This document shows, piece after piece, positions 9,285 to 18,204 of a stretch of 64,000 bases of DNA. Made by a program: the position numbers and the translations under genes. The notes under the pieces were generated by a model that was not told where the DNA came from, made no database searches, and saw nothing but the letters and a program-made list of their open reading frames with translations. The stretch's first letter is position 1. Each line of letters opens with the position of its first letter. Origin of the DNA: Trebonia sp963767685 (GTDB taxonomy: Bacteria > Actinomycetota > Actinomycetes > Streptosporangiales > Streptosporangiaceae); contig CAVYEZ010000013.1 in assembly GCA_963767685.1 (NCBI GenBank), positions 1 to 64,000 on the forward strand, given 5' to 3'.

Positions 9285-10166
9285 TTACGTTTCCCTTACC
9301 CGCGCGGCCGCGGCGGCCCCGATCAGGCCGGCGTCCGCGCCGAGTTCGGCCCGCAGCAGCGAGGGCGGGCCGGAGCGAGACGCCACCGCTCGTTCGGTAT
9401 GGCTGGCAAGGGTCTCGGCCCACAAGCCCGCAGCCTGGCTCAGGCCTCCGCCGAGCACGAGCGCGGCCGGATCAAGCAGGCAGACCAGCCAGCCGAGCGC
9501 GATGGCAAGCGAACGGGCGGCGGAGGTAACCACCTCGGCGGCGGCGGGGTCGCCGCGGTCGGCGGCGGCGAGTACTTCTCGTGCCCCCGTGCACGGCAGC
9601 CCGGTCAGCCCGGCGTAGCGGGTACGGATGCCGTCCCCTGAGGCGTACTGTTCCAGCGTGACGTCTGGCGCTTCGGTCACCGGAAGCTCGCCGAGGGCTA
9701 TCGCCTCCCCGCGGGCGCCGGGCACCGGCACGCCGCCGACCACCAGGCAGTAAGAAATCCCGGTGCCGACCGACACGTAGGCGAAGCTGTCGAGGCTGCG
9801 GCCGGCCCCGTACCGGGCCTCCCCAAGCGCGCCGCACCGCACGTCCGACTCGATCGTGACCGGGTCTGCCAGGCCGGCCAGCACCGTTGCGGGCTGCTCG
9901 GTCCAGTCAAGCACCAGTCGGCTGGTGAGCACGCCGCCGCGGGTCACGTACTCGGGGAATCCGGCGCCAAGGCCCGCGAGCAGTAGGCCGGACCGGCCGG
10001 CCTCGGCGGCCAGCTCGGCCGCGACCCGCCTGGTGACCGCCAGGCCGGGGTCACGGCGGTCGCCAACATCGGTTGGCACGGTCCGTCGGCTGACGACGGC
10101 ACCGTCGGGCGTGACCAGGCCGCCTGCCACCTTCGTGCCGCCTACGTCTAGGCCGAGGGTCAGCAC
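9285..10166 (-). CDS. ROK-family sugar kinase lacking the zinc motif
   Basis: 293-residue ROK protein; LGLDVGGTKVAGG (residues 4-16) is the ATP phosphate-binding loop, and YVSVGTGISY and LVLGGGLSQ match later ROK motifs. The usual ExGH...CxCGxxGCxE zinc-binding segment is replaced by GEAIALGELPVTEAPDVTLE, with no cysteines. A ROK kinase next to a NagB-like gene would normally make an amino-sugar phosphate. The GTG start overlaps the stop of the bicupin gene, so the two are translationally coupled. Confidence 0.85.
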   Translation of the reverse strand: MLTLGLDVGGTKVAGGLVTPDGAVVSRRTVPTDVGDRRDPGLAVTRRVAAELAAEAGRSGLLLAGLGAGFPEYVTRGGVLTSRLVLDWTEQPATVLAGLADPVTIESDVRCGALGEARYGAGRSLDSFAYVSVGTGISYCLVVGGVPVPGARGEAIALGELPVTEAPDVTLEQYASGDGIRTRYAGLTGLPCTGAREVLAAADRGDPAAAEVVTSAARSLAIALGWLVCLLDPAALVLGGGLSQAAGLWAETLASHTERAVASRSGPPSLLRAELGADAGLIGAAAAARVRET

Positions 10167-11005
10167 TCCTTGTGCCCTGACGCGGTGCCGACGACGAACA
10201 GCGCCGGATCCACACCGGTGTTGACCAGGCGGTACCGCTCGTCGGCCGGTATCACGAACGCGTCGCCGACGTTCGCCGCCAGCCAGTTGCCCGAGCCGCT
10301 ATCCGGAGTGTGCAGGTGCACGGTGCCACCGGTCACGTACCCGAACGTGTCACCCCGATGAGACCGGGAGTCGCTGGCCTGACCCGCCAGCAGCTCGTTG
10401 CTCGTTACGGTGAGCTGGTCCGTGCTGGCGACCAGCCCGGCCAGCAGGTCCCCCTCCAGCCGGTACCGCTGGTCGGCTGAGCGGACCAGGTGAAGCGTCG
10501 TGGCCGACTCGATCGCCGCACGGTCCATCGGCCACCGGCCGAGCACTTCGTCTTGCGCGTAGCGGGGCTCGTCGAGGTAAGGCCGGGTCGCGGCATAGGC
10601 CGACGACATGCCCGCGGCGGGCGGCGGCGCGAAGATCTCAAGCACGCGAAGCGGTCCGGCGGAGCGACTGAACCCGTGGTGCCAGGTGTCGCGCCTGAAG
10701 AACACCGCGTCGCCCGGTTCGGCGCGGCGCAACTCGCCGTTCTCCGGGTTCGCAAGGACCAGCACGCCCTCAAGCACGTAGTACACCTCGTCCGCGCCGA
10801 ACACTGTGCGGTTCTGCTGTGAATGGCCGAACCGGCCGCCAGGCGGCAGCGTGAAGATCAGCGCGTGCAGTGTTCCTGAGGAGATGAGCACCTCGTCGCC
10901 GACATAGCCGGAGATCTCGTCGCCCCACAGGTGGCGAGTGACATCCGACGGGCGGATGACAGCCGGGCTGTCGTAGACCGGACGCGGAGTGGCACGCCGG
11001 TTCAT
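10160..11005 (-). CDS. Bicupin protein
   Basis: 281 residues with two cupin folds. The first holds EVYYVLEGVLVLANPENGELRRAEPGDAVFFRRDTWHHGF, a typical cupin motif pair; the second contains DTFGYVTGGTVHLHTPDSG and ANVGDAFVIPADERYRLVN, weaker in metal ligands. No signal peptide. It sits between the GntR and ROK genes with four- to seven-base overlaps, so the three form one leftward operon. An isomerase or sugar-sensing role in the same pathway is plausible, but the sequence does not decide it. Confidence 0.75.
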   Translation of the reverse strand: MNRRATPRPVYDSPAVIRPSDVTRHLWGDEISGYVGDEVLISSGTLHALIFTLPPGGRFGHSQQNRTVFGADEVYYVLEGVLVLANPENGELRRAEPGDAVFFRRDTWHHGFSRSAGPLRVLEIFAPPPAAGMSSAYAATRPYLDEPRYAQDEVLGRWPMDRAAIESATTLHLVRSADQRYRLEGDLLAGLVASTDQLTVTSNELLAGQASDSRSHRGDTFGYVTGGTVHLHTPDSGSGNWLAANVGDAFVIPADERYRLVNTGVDPALFVVGTASGHKEC

Positions 11006-11757
11006 GACTGGCTGCCACGGAACAAGGACGCACGGAACCGGTAGGCGTCACCGCGGAACACGGCGCGGCCGACCTGGATCGGCTGGTCGTCTTGGTCGTA
11101 GGTGGTCTCGAAGCCGACGAGGACCGGGAATCCAGGGGCCACTTCGAGCAAGCCCGCCACGTGCTCAGGCGCGGCCTGAGCCTGGACTTCGTAGTCGCAG
11201 CGGCTGGCGATCAGGTCGTATCGCTCGGCGAGCACCTGGTACAGCGACTGGTCAGTCAGATCGGCTTCGTCCAGCCCTGGAACACGAGACAGGGGCAGGC
11301 AGGCCGTCTGCACGCAGACAGGGACACCGTCCATGCCGCGGAGCCGTTCGATCTCGACCAGCGCGGCGGCGGGCGCGACCCCGAGCCGCTCGGCCTCGTC
11401 CAGGGTCGCTGACCGCACCTCCTGGCGCAGGATGCTTGAGGTGGCGGTCAGCCCGCGCTCGCGGGCCTGGTCGGAGAAGCTGAGCAGCAGGTTCGGGCCT
11501 TCACTGATCGACCCCCCCGCGACGAACCAGCCGCGGTTGGCCGACGCGTGCACTAGCCCCGCGTCGGCCAGCGCGGTAAGGACCTGGCGCACGGTGGCGC
11601 GGCTGACGCCGAGCTGAGCGGCCAGGGCGCGCTCACCGGGGAGCTGGGTGCCGGCCGGATAGGCGCCCGCGCGGACCGCGTCGAGCAGGATCCGGTAGGC
11701 GTGCAGAGCCGGATGCCCCGCGTTGGCGGGGACTCGCGGTACTTCTCGGGTCTTCAT
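11002..11757 (-). CDS. GntR/HutC-family regulator, DasR-like
   Basis: 251 residues: winged helix (LAAQLGVSRATVRQVLTALADAGLV, about residues 47-71) plus UTRA domain (VEIERLRGMDGVPVCVQTACLP...LYQVLAERYDLIASRCDYEVQA), organised as in DasR/NagR amino-sugar regulators. It heads the leftward operon and faces the rightward catabolic and transport genes. The 85-bp gap between them has GACCA/TGGTC repeats, the half-site of DasR-type operators, so it probably controls both directions. Confidence 0.85.
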   Translation of the reverse strand: MKTREVPRVPANAGHPALHAYRILLDAVRAGAYPAGTQLPGERALAAQLGVSRATVRQVLTALADAGLVHASANRGWFVAGGSISEGPNLLLSFSDQARERGLTATSSILRQEVRSATLDEAERLGVAPAAALVEIERLRGMDGVPVCVQTACLPLSRVPGLDEADLTDQSLYQVLAERYDLIASRCDYEVQAQAAPEHVAGLLEVAPGFPVLVGFETTYDQDDQPIQVGRAVFRGDAYRFRASLFRGSQS

Positions 11758-11816
11758 GACAGACGGGACGATATCAGGATGACGGGCTCATTGGAAGTCC
11801 GGTATTGACTTTTGAG

Positions 11817-11838
11817 GACCAGTACGACCAAGCTGGTC
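11817..11838. promoter_or_regulatory. Divergent GntR operator
   Basis: GACCAG (11817-11822) is followed by the perfect inverted repeat GACCA-AGC-TGGTC (11826-11838). The half-site TGGTC/GACCA is that of DasR-type operators (TGGTCTAGACCA). A TTGACT hexamer lies just upstream at 11805-11810. Binding by the adjacent GntR is inferred. Confidence 0.55.
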
Positions 11839-11842
11839 TGCT

Positions 11843-13003
11843 ATGACGACCAGTTCAGCCATCCGGATCGGGATCGCGGGTCTCGGTACCATCGCCCAGG
11901 CGGTTCACCTGCCCAATCTGAGGACGCTCGGGGACCGATACGAGGTGGCTCACGTGTGCGACGTGTCCTCCGGCCTCGCCGCCGCGATCGCAGACGAGTT
12001 GCCGGGCACGGTACGCGTGAGCACGGACTGGCGAGCGCTGTGCGCCGACGATTCGCTGGACGCGCTGCTGCTGCTCACGCCCGGCGCGCACGCCGACGCG
12101 GCGCTTGCCGCGCTGCGGTCAGGCAAGCACGTGCTCGCGGAGAAGCCGCTGTGCGTCACGCAGGCCGAGGCAGCGGAACTCTCCGCCGCGGCGGAGCAAG
12201 CGGGCCGGGTGCTCCAGGTCGCGTACATGAAGATGTACGACCCGATCCTGGCGAAGGCCAGGGAGACAGTTGCCCGCCTGGGCCAGGTACGCGTGGTCCG
12301 GATCACCGTCCTGCACCCCTCCGACGAAAGCCAGGTCGAGCACCTGCGCATCCAGCGGTTCCCTGTTACCGACAAGGATCCGCTCGCGGGCGCGGCCCGC
12401 TACGCGGCCGCCCGCGTCGACGAGGCACTCGGCGTCGGAGCCCCGGTCGGCCTGGCGGGGCTGTACAGCGATGTGCTGCTCGGGTCGGTGGTGCACGAGC
12501 TGTCCCTGCTACGCGGGCTCGGATTCACCCCGCCGTCGCGCTATACCTACGCCGAGGCCAGGCCGCTGACGGCAGACCAGTTGGGGCCGGAGCCGCCTTG
12601 CCTCCTCGGGGTGGCGGACCTCGGCGGCGGGACACAACTTCAGCTCGCCTGGAACTGGGTGCCCGACTATCCCGAGTACACCGAGGAACTGGCGGTGTTC
12701 GGCTCGGCCGGACGGATGTACCTGGACATGCCGGCGCCGTACCTGGCCGCGGCGCCGGCGCGGCTGCGGACCGACCTTGTACCTGCCGTCGACGGCGTGC
12801 GGGCCGGGACCGACTACACGGCCGGCTACACGACCGGGTTCGTGGCGGAACTCGCCGCGTTCGCCGATTCCGTGCGCTCGGGCGCGCCGGTCATCTCGGA
12901 CGCGGCGGGCGCCGCGCTGGATACCCGGAGCCTCCAGGCGTTCACCGCGGCGATCGCCGCGCGAGCCGGCGTGAAGCTCGGCGGCGAGGCGGGGGAGCTG
13001 TGA
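11843..13003 (+). CDS. Gfo/Idh/MocA-family dehydrogenase
   Basis: NAD(P)-dependent sugar or cyclitol dehydrogenase, 386 residues. GIAGLGTIAQAVHLP (residues about 10-24) is the Rossmann loop; LAEKPLCV holds the conserved EKP lysine. The family oxidises hydroxyl groups of sugars and inositols. It is first in a rightward operon with an IolE-like isomerase and a NagB-like protein. Since iolG upstream is a scar, this gene is a candidate for the missing inositol or inosamine dehydrogenase. No good ribosome site is seen, so the mRNA may be nearly leaderless. Confidence 0.85.
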   Translation: MTTSSAIRIGIAGLGTIAQAVHLPNLRTLGDRYEVAHVCDVSSGLAAAIADELPGTVRVSTDWRALCADDSLDALLLLTPGAHADAALAALRSGKHVLAEKPLCVTQAEAAELSAAAEQAGRVLQVAYMKMYDPILAKARETVARLGQVRVVRITVLHPSDESQVEHLRIQRFPVTDKDPLAGAARYAAARVDEALGVGAPVGLAGLYSDVLLGSVVHELSLLRGLGFTPPSRYTYAEARPLTADQLGPEPPCLLGVADLGGGTQLQLAWNWVPDYPEYTEELAVFGSAGRMYLDMPAPYLAAAPARLRTDLVPAVDGVRAGTDYTAGYTTGFVAELAAFADSVRSGAPVISDAAGAALDTRSLQAFTAAIAARAGVKLGGEAGEL

Positions 13004-13917
13004 TGCGGATCGGGAACGCCCCGGTGAGCTACGGGGTCTACGGTGACGTGGCCGACGGTTCCGCCGCCTCGCCCGCCGAGTTGCTTGCGACCATGGCGGC
13101 GGCCGGGTACGACGGCAGCGAACTGGGGCCGCCCGGGTTCTTCGGCTCCGTCGCGCAGACCGCGGACACGTTCGCCGCGGCCGGTCTCGCGGCGGTCGGC
13201 GCGTACGTCCCTGTTCACTTCGCGGCCGGCGACGACGTCGTGTCCCGTGACTTCGACGGTCTGCGGCGGACCTGCGAGGAGCTGTCCGCCTGCGGCGGAA
13301 CCGGCCTGGTGATCCTCGCCGACGAGGGCAGCCCCGAACTCCTGCTGAATCCGGCCCGGTCCTATGCCGATCGTTGCCTGGCGCTTAACGCCACCGCGTG
13401 GCGGCGGCTGGCCCGGCTGACCACGCAGGCGATGGAGATCGGCGCCGGATACGGGCTGCGGACTTCGTTCCACCCGCATGTGTCCACCTACGTGGAATCG
13501 CCGTGGGAGGTGGAGTGGCTGCTCGCGCTCACCGACGTGCGGCTCACCCTGGACACCGGGCACATCCTGCTCGCGGGCGGCGATCCCGCGCAGTGCCTGC
13601 GCGCCTGGCAGCCCCGGGTTAACCACGTGCACATCAAGGACGTGCGGCTCGAGGTGCTGCGTTCGGCGAAGACCGGGCACAGGGCGGACTTTGACACATG
13701 GTGGGCCGAGGTGGCCACGCCGCTCGGTTCCGGTGACGTCGACATCGACGGCGTTCTGGCCGTGCTGGCCGCCACCGGCTACGACGGCTGGCTGGTGGTG
13801 GAGCAGGACCGCGCGCCGACGCCCGCGAGCGGGTACGCCGAGGTCGCCAACGAGCAGGCGGCCAACCTGCGGTGGCTGGCAGACCGGGTGGCAGGGTTTC
13901 CGGCGGTCACGCGATGA
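13003..13917 (+). CDS. Sugar phosphate isomerase/epimerase, IolE-like TIM barrel
   Basis: AP-endonuclease-2 fold protein of 304 residues. Metal-site strands are visible: SFHPHVSTYVES, LTLDTGHILLAGGDP and VNHVHIKDVRLEVL, ending in DGWLVVEQD. The N-terminus (RIGNAPVSYGVYG) resembles inosose dehydratases (IolE), so dehydration or isomerisation of a keto-cyclitol or keto-sugar is likely. Coupled to the dehydrogenase by TGATG and to the next gene by ATGA. Confidence 0.8.
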   Translation: MRIGNAPVSYGVYGDVADGSAASPAELLATMAAAGYDGSELGPPGFFGSVAQTADTFAAAGLAAVGAYVPVHFAAGDDVVSRDFDGLRRTCEELSACGGTGLVILADEGSPELLLNPARSYADRCLALNATAWRRLARLTTQAMEIGAGYGLRTSFHPHVSTYVESPWEVEWLLALTDVRLTLDTGHILLAGGDPAQCLRAWQPRVNHVHIKDVRLEVLRSAKTGHRADFDTWWAEVATPLGSGDVDIDGVLAVLAATGYDGWLVVEQDRAPTPASGYAEVANEQAANLRWLADRVAGFPAVTR

Positions 13918-14735
13918 CCCAGGTCACGGTGTTCGACAACGCGGCGGCGGCGGGCGCGGCGCTCGCGGCTGAGATCGCGGACGGGATCGGCGCCGCTGCC
14001 TCGGACGGCCGCAGGTACCTGCTCGGGTGCCCGGGCGGCCGCAGTCCCCGCGCCACCTACGCCGCGCTGGCCACGGAGGTCGCGGCGCGCGGCCTTGACC
14101 TGTCAGGCGTGGTGATCGTCATGATGGACGACTACCTCGAGCCCGACCGTTCCTCGTACCGGCGGGTACCCGCCACAGCGCACTTCAGCTGCGAGAACTT
14201 CGCGATGACCGAGATCGCCGGTCCGGTCAACGCCGCCGCCCGCGGCGGGACGATCCGCCCGGATGCGGTGTGGCTGCCCGACCCGCGCGACCCCGCCGCT
14301 TACGACGACCGGCTCAGGGCCGCCGGCGGCATCGACCTGTTCATCCTGGCCAGCGGGGCGAGCGACGGACATGTCGCGTTCAACCCGCCCGGCACGCCGG
14401 CCGACTCCCGTACCCGGGTGGTCCGGCTGGCCGACACCACTCGCCACGACAACCTTGGCACCTTTCCGCGGTTTCGCGACCTGTCCGAGGTCCCACGCTA
14501 CGGGGTCACCGTCGGCGTGGCCACGATCGCCGAACTGTCACGGCGCGCCGTCCTGGTCGCGACCGGGCCCGGGAAGCGGCGCGCGATCGCCCGGCTGAGC
14601 GCGGCGGCCGGCTACGAGCCGGACTGGCCCGCCACCGTCGTCGCCATCTGCGATGACTCATCCATCTACGCCGACACCGCCTCGCTTCAAGAAACGCACG
14701 AAAGGTCCAGGTCCGATGAGGTACAGACGCACTGA
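13914..14735 (+). CDS. Glucosamine-6-phosphate deaminase-like (NagB family), altered active site
   Basis: 273 residues with the NagB/SugarP isomerase fold: phosphate loop GCPGGRSP (usual GxxTGSTP), MMDDYL (usual xLDEYxG with the Asp72 base), SGASDGHVAFNPPG (usual GxGxDGHIAFNEPG) and SRTRVVRLADTTRHDN. Asp and His of the DGH motif remain, but the glutamate that follows in NagB is proline here. It may be a deaminase on another amino-sugar or a lactonase- or isomerase-like relative. Its last 20 bases overlap the start of the binding-protein gene. Confidence 0.8.
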   Translation: MTQVTVFDNAAAAGAALAAEIADGIGAAASDGRRYLLGCPGGRSPRATYAALATEVAARGLDLSGVVIVMMDDYLEPDRSSYRRVPATAHFSCENFAMTEIAGPVNAAARGGTIRPDAVWLPDPRDPAAYDDRLRAAGGIDLFILASGASDGHVAFNPPGTPADSRTRVVRLADTTRHDNLGTFPRFRDLSEVPRYGVTVGVATIAELSRRAVLVATGPGKRRAIARLSAAAGYEPDWPATVVAICDDSSIYADTASLQETHERSRSDEVQTH

Positions 14736-16080
14736 TAGACGCAAGGTCGTCCCGCTCCTGTTCGCAGCGATGACCGCCATGGTGTCCCTCGCCGCCTGCG
14801 GTTCCGGCGGCACGCCCGCTGCCGGGCCGACCACGGGCAAGATCACGCTCGTCGTCCAGAACGGCGACGGCGGCGAGACCGGCCTGCTGGCCGGCTACGC
14901 GAAGCTGAACTCCGAATTCGAGGCCGCGCATCCAGGCGTCACCATCGACTTCGTCACCAAGAACTTCACCGACCTGGTGAACACGCTCAAGCTTCAGCTC
15001 TCCGGCAGCAAGCCGCCCGACATCACCCAGGTCAACCAGGGGTACTCATCCATGGGCGAGTTGGTCACCGACGGGCTGCTTACCAACCTGGACAGCTACG
15101 CAGCCAAGTACGGCTGGAGCAGCCGTCAGTCCGCTGCACTGCTCGCGGTGGATGGCAAGTTCAGCTCCAACGGCAAGACGATGGGCTCAGGATCGCTGTG
15201 GGGCGTGTCCGCGACCGGCGCGTGGGTCGGGCTGTTCGAGAACGCCTCGGTCGCCAAGTCGCTCGGTATCGCGTCCGCTCCGACGACGTTCGCGCAGTTC
15301 GAGTCCGATCTCGCGATCGCCAAGGCCCACGGCACGGTGCCGCTTCAGTACGGTTCCTCGGACGGCGGAGAGTCCGCCTGGCTGGTCGCCACGCTGATCG
15401 CGGCGGAAAACTCGCCGACCTCGCTGCTCAACATCGTGGACGCCAAGCCCGGGATCACGATGGCCTCACCGGACGTGCTGACCGTCGCCAACACGATCAA
15501 GAGCTGGTCGGATAAGGGCTTCTTCACTCGTGACTGGGCTGCGTACAGCAACTCGGACGTGTTCACCAAGTTCGCGAACGGCCAGGGCCTGTTCGACCTT
15601 AACGGATCCTGGAATGTCCCGGTCTCCGGTTCGGCCGCGAAGGACATCACGATGATCCCGTTCCCGTCGGCATCCGGCTCGTCGGGCCTGGCCGCGGTCG
15701 CCACCGGCGACATCCCCTGGGCGATCCCGACCAAGTCGGCGCACGCCGCGCTGGCCGCCGAGTACCTGGACTTCATCACCACCACCAAGGCAGCTGACAC
15801 GTGGATCGCGACCGGGAACGTGCCGGCCTCCACTCCGTCGAACGTCAGCGGCGCCCTCCTGTCGGCGCACGTGACGGGAGCGTCCGCCGCCGCGGTCACC
15901 CAGTGGCAGAACATCTTGACCACGGGCGTCGCGCTGCCGTACCTCGACTGGTCGACACCCACCTTCTACAACACGATCGAAAGCTCGACGGAGGAACTTG
16001 CCGCCGGGAAGATCAGCCCGGCGGGCTACGCGTCCGCGCTCCAGGCGGACTACGGCGCCTTCGTCAAGTCACTTGGATAG
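14716..16080 (+). CDS. Sugar ABC transporter substrate-binding lipoprotein
   Basis: Family 1 extracellular solute-binding protein of 454 residues. Signal peptide MRYRRTDRRKVVPLLFAAMT is followed by a lipobox ending LAAC (lipidated Cys28). The mature part begins KITLVVQNGDGGETG and shows the carbohydrate-binding pattern ITQVNQGY...NGSWN. ATG at 14716 is chosen because the signal peptide starts there, although this overlaps the NagB-like gene. Partner permeases follow directly. Confidence 0.9.
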   Translation: MRYRRTDRRKVVPLLFAAMTAMVSLAACGSGGTPAAGPTTGKITLVVQNGDGGETGLLAGYAKLNSEFEAAHPGVTIDFVTKNFTDLVNTLKLQLSGSKPPDITQVNQGYSSMGELVTDGLLTNLDSYAAKYGWSSRQSAALLAVDGKFSSNGKTMGSGSLWGVSATGAWVGLFENASVAKSLGIASAPTTFAQFESDLAIAKAHGTVPLQYGSSDGGESAWLVATLIAAENSPTSLLNIVDAKPGITMASPDVLTVANTIKSWSDKGFFTRDWAAYSNSDVFTKFANGQGLFDLNGSWNVPVSGSAAKDITMIPFPSASGSSGLAAVATGDIPWAIPTKSAHAALAAEYLDFITTTKAADTWIATGNVPASTPSNVSGALLSAHVTGASAAAVTQWQNILTTGVALPYLDWSTPTFYNTIESSTEELAAGKISPAGYASALQADYGAFVKSLG

Positions 16081-16095
16081 CGGGTGCCCGACACC

Positions 16096-17043
16096 ATGCT
16101 GACGTCCCGCGGTCGCTCGGAGTCCTCGCCGAGGACTCCGGCCCCGCGGTCACGTCCCCGATCACGCCCAGGGGCTGGATCGCCTCCTGGTGAGCCGCGG
16201 AACGTCGGCTACCTATTCATCGCACCCGCTCTTGTGCTGTACGGACTGTTCGTGCTTATCCCGTTCGTGCACACGATCTACCTGGCCTTCTTTAACTGGG
16301 ACGGGATCGGGCCGCAGCGCTTCGCCGGGCTGGCCAACTTCCGCGTGATCGTAACCAGCAGCGAGTTGCGGTTCGCTTTCATACACGCGTTCGAGCTGAT
16401 CTTCTTCTACGCCGTTCTCACCACGGTGATCGGTCTTGTGCTTGCCGGGGTGATGGCGCGCAGCCGGATCCGCGGCCTTGCCGTGTTCCGCGCTCTGCTG
16501 TTCCTGCCCTACGTGATCGCTCCGACGGCCATCGCGGTGATCTGGCGCTGGCTGCTCGCCCCGGACGGACCACTGAACACCCTGATGTCGGACGTCGGCC
16601 TCGGCGGCCTGACCCGCCCGTGGCTCGGCGATTTCACCCTCGCCTTGCCCTCGGTCGGCCTGACCGGCACCTGGGTGATGTACGGGCTGGCCATGGTTCT
16701 GCTGCTTGCCGGGGCGCAGAAGATTCCCGGCGACCTTTTCGACGCGGCACGGATCGACGGGGCCGGGCCGGTCAGGGAGTTCTTCGCGGTCACCCTGCCA
16801 GGGCTGCGGAACGAGGTCGTCGTGGTCCTCGTGCTCACGGTCACCGCGGCGCTTCGCAACTTCGACGTCATCTACGTCATGACCCAGGGCGGACCAGGCA
16901 CGACGACCACGGTGCCGTCACTGCTTGTCTACAACGAGGCGTTCGTGGTCGGTTCTGTGGGCGCCGCCGCCGCGATTGGCGTCGTCCTAGCCGCGCTGAT
17001 CTTCATCGTGAACGCCCTCATCGCCCGGGTAGGAGAGCACTGA
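16096..17043 (+). CDS. Sugar ABC transporter permease (MalF/UgpA type)
   Basis: Inner-membrane component with about six helices, from GYLFIAPALVLYGLFVLIPFVH to IGVVLAALIFIVNALIA. The EAA loop that docks the ATPase reads DAARIDGAGPVREFFAVTLPGL. A GTG at 16084 would also serve as start. No ATPase gene is in the cluster; such actinobacterial systems usually share an MsiK-type ATPase encoded elsewhere. Its TGA overlaps the next ATG. Confidence 0.9.
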   Translation: MLTSRGRSESSPRTPAPRSRPRSRPGAGSPPGEPRNVGYLFIAPALVLYGLFVLIPFVHTIYLAFFNWDGIGPQRFAGLANFRVIVTSSELRFAFIHAFELIFFYAVLTTVIGLVLAGVMARSRIRGLAVFRALLFLPYVIAPTAIAVIWRWLLAPDGPLNTLMSDVGLGGLTRPWLGDFTLALPSVGLTGTWVMYGLAMVLLLAGAQKIPGDLFDAARIDGAGPVREFFAVTLPGLRNEVVVVLVLTVTAALRNFDVIYVMTQGGPGTTTTVPSLLVYNEAFVVGSVGAAAAIGVVLAALIFIVNALIARVGEH

Positions 17044-17864
17044 TGATCGGCCGCCTGGAACGCCGTGCCAGCTACACGATCCTGGTCGCCGCGTCGCTGG
17101 TCGCCGCGCTGCCGCTGGCCGGCGTGGTGCTGATGGCGCTCAACTCTCCAGCCAGCGTCAGCGGATCGCTGTCACTCAGTTCCGCCACCCATCTCGGCAA
17201 CTTCGCGACGGTCTGGCGGATGGCGGGCTTCGGCCAGTCGCTGAGGGCCAGCGCGATCATCACCGTCACCACCGTCCTGATCGCCGTGGTGGTGTCCGTT
17301 CCGGCCGGGTTCGCGCTGGCCACCATGCGCTTCCGCGCCCGGTCGGTGATGTTCTACCTGCTGCTCGCCGGACTGCTCGTGCCACTCGAAGCGATGATCG
17401 TCCCGCTCTACTTCGACATGCGCCGGTTCGGCCTCGTAAACAACTACTGGTCGGTGATCCTGCCCGACTCGGCGCTGTCCATCGCGTTCGGAAGCTTCTG
17501 GATGCGCGCGTTCTTCCTGTCCACGCCGCGTTCGCTGGTGGAAGCCGCCCGGCTGGACGGCGCGAGCGTGCTCGTGACCCTGCGCAAGATCCTGTTGCCG
17601 CTGGCACGGCCCCAGCTCATGACGCTGGCCGTCCTGGTGTTTGTGTGGACATGGAACGACTTCCTGCTGCCGCTGGTCATGCTGTCGGGATCCAGCCTCC
17701 AGACCGCGCCGATCAGCCTGGTCTTCTTCCAGAGCCAGCACACCACCAACTACACCTACCTGGCCGCCGCCGCCATCGTCACGGTGCTTCCGGTGGTGGG
17801 CGTGTACGTCCTGCTTCAGCGTTCGTTCACGCGCGGGATGCTGTCCGGCGCGGTAAAGGGGTAG
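17043..17864 (+). CDS. Sugar ABC transporter permease (MalG/UgpE type)
   Basis: 273 residues, about six helices; EAA loop EAARLDGASVLVTLRKILLPL near residue 165. Pairs with the preceding permease to form the translocation path for the sugar bound by the lipoprotein. It is the last gene of the rightward operon; no clear hairpin terminator is visible before the repeat at 17903. Confidence 0.9.
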   Translation: MIGRLERRASYTILVAASLVAALPLAGVVLMALNSPASVSGSLSLSSATHLGNFATVWRMAGFGQSLRASAIITVTTVLIAVVVSVPAGFALATMRFRARSVMFYLLLAGLLVPLEAMIVPLYFDMRRFGLVNNYWSVILPDSALSIAFGSFWMRAFFLSTPRSLVEAARLDGASVLVTLRKILLPLARPQLMTLAVLVFVWTWNDFLLPLVMLSGSSLQTAPISLVFFQSQHTTNYTYLAAAAIVTVLPVVGVYVLLQRSFTRGMLSGAVKG

Positions 17865-17902
17865 CAGCGGAATCGCGACTAATGGGCCGCCTCCGCTCTT
17901 AC

Positions 17903-18059
17903 TCGTCCGGAAGCATGGTTGCCCAAGGTGGGCTGGACACCTGAGCTGGTCACGACCATGGCCGAACTGGCCGCCACCCACGATCGTCAAGTACCTCCCA
18001 GTACGGACCAACGCGCCGGGCAAGCGATCTAGGCGGACTGGAGGCTTGAAGTGGCGCAC
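17903..18059. repeat. Dispersed repeat, copy A (intact site)
   Basis: About 128 bp at 17903-18030 match 20958-21085 with roughly seven to ten differences. The stretch then continues, from CTAG, with about 30 bp identical to 24690-24719. In copy B the IS701-family element sits exactly between these two halves. Relative to copy B, copy A also lacks about 80 bp before the CTAG. The frame HRPEAWLPKVGWTPE...DQRAGQA is shared, but no start codon precedes it here. Confidence 0.75.
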
Positions 18060-18204
18060 GATCTCGGGGGACCGAACGAGGCGTTGCACCGGCAGCGCGG
18101 CAACCGGCAGCGCGGCAGGATCTTGCGGGCCGGGATGCCGGCAGCATGCCACTGGACCGCGACCTGGACATGATGACCCTGGCCGAGTTCCGGGACAGCA
18201 TCCG

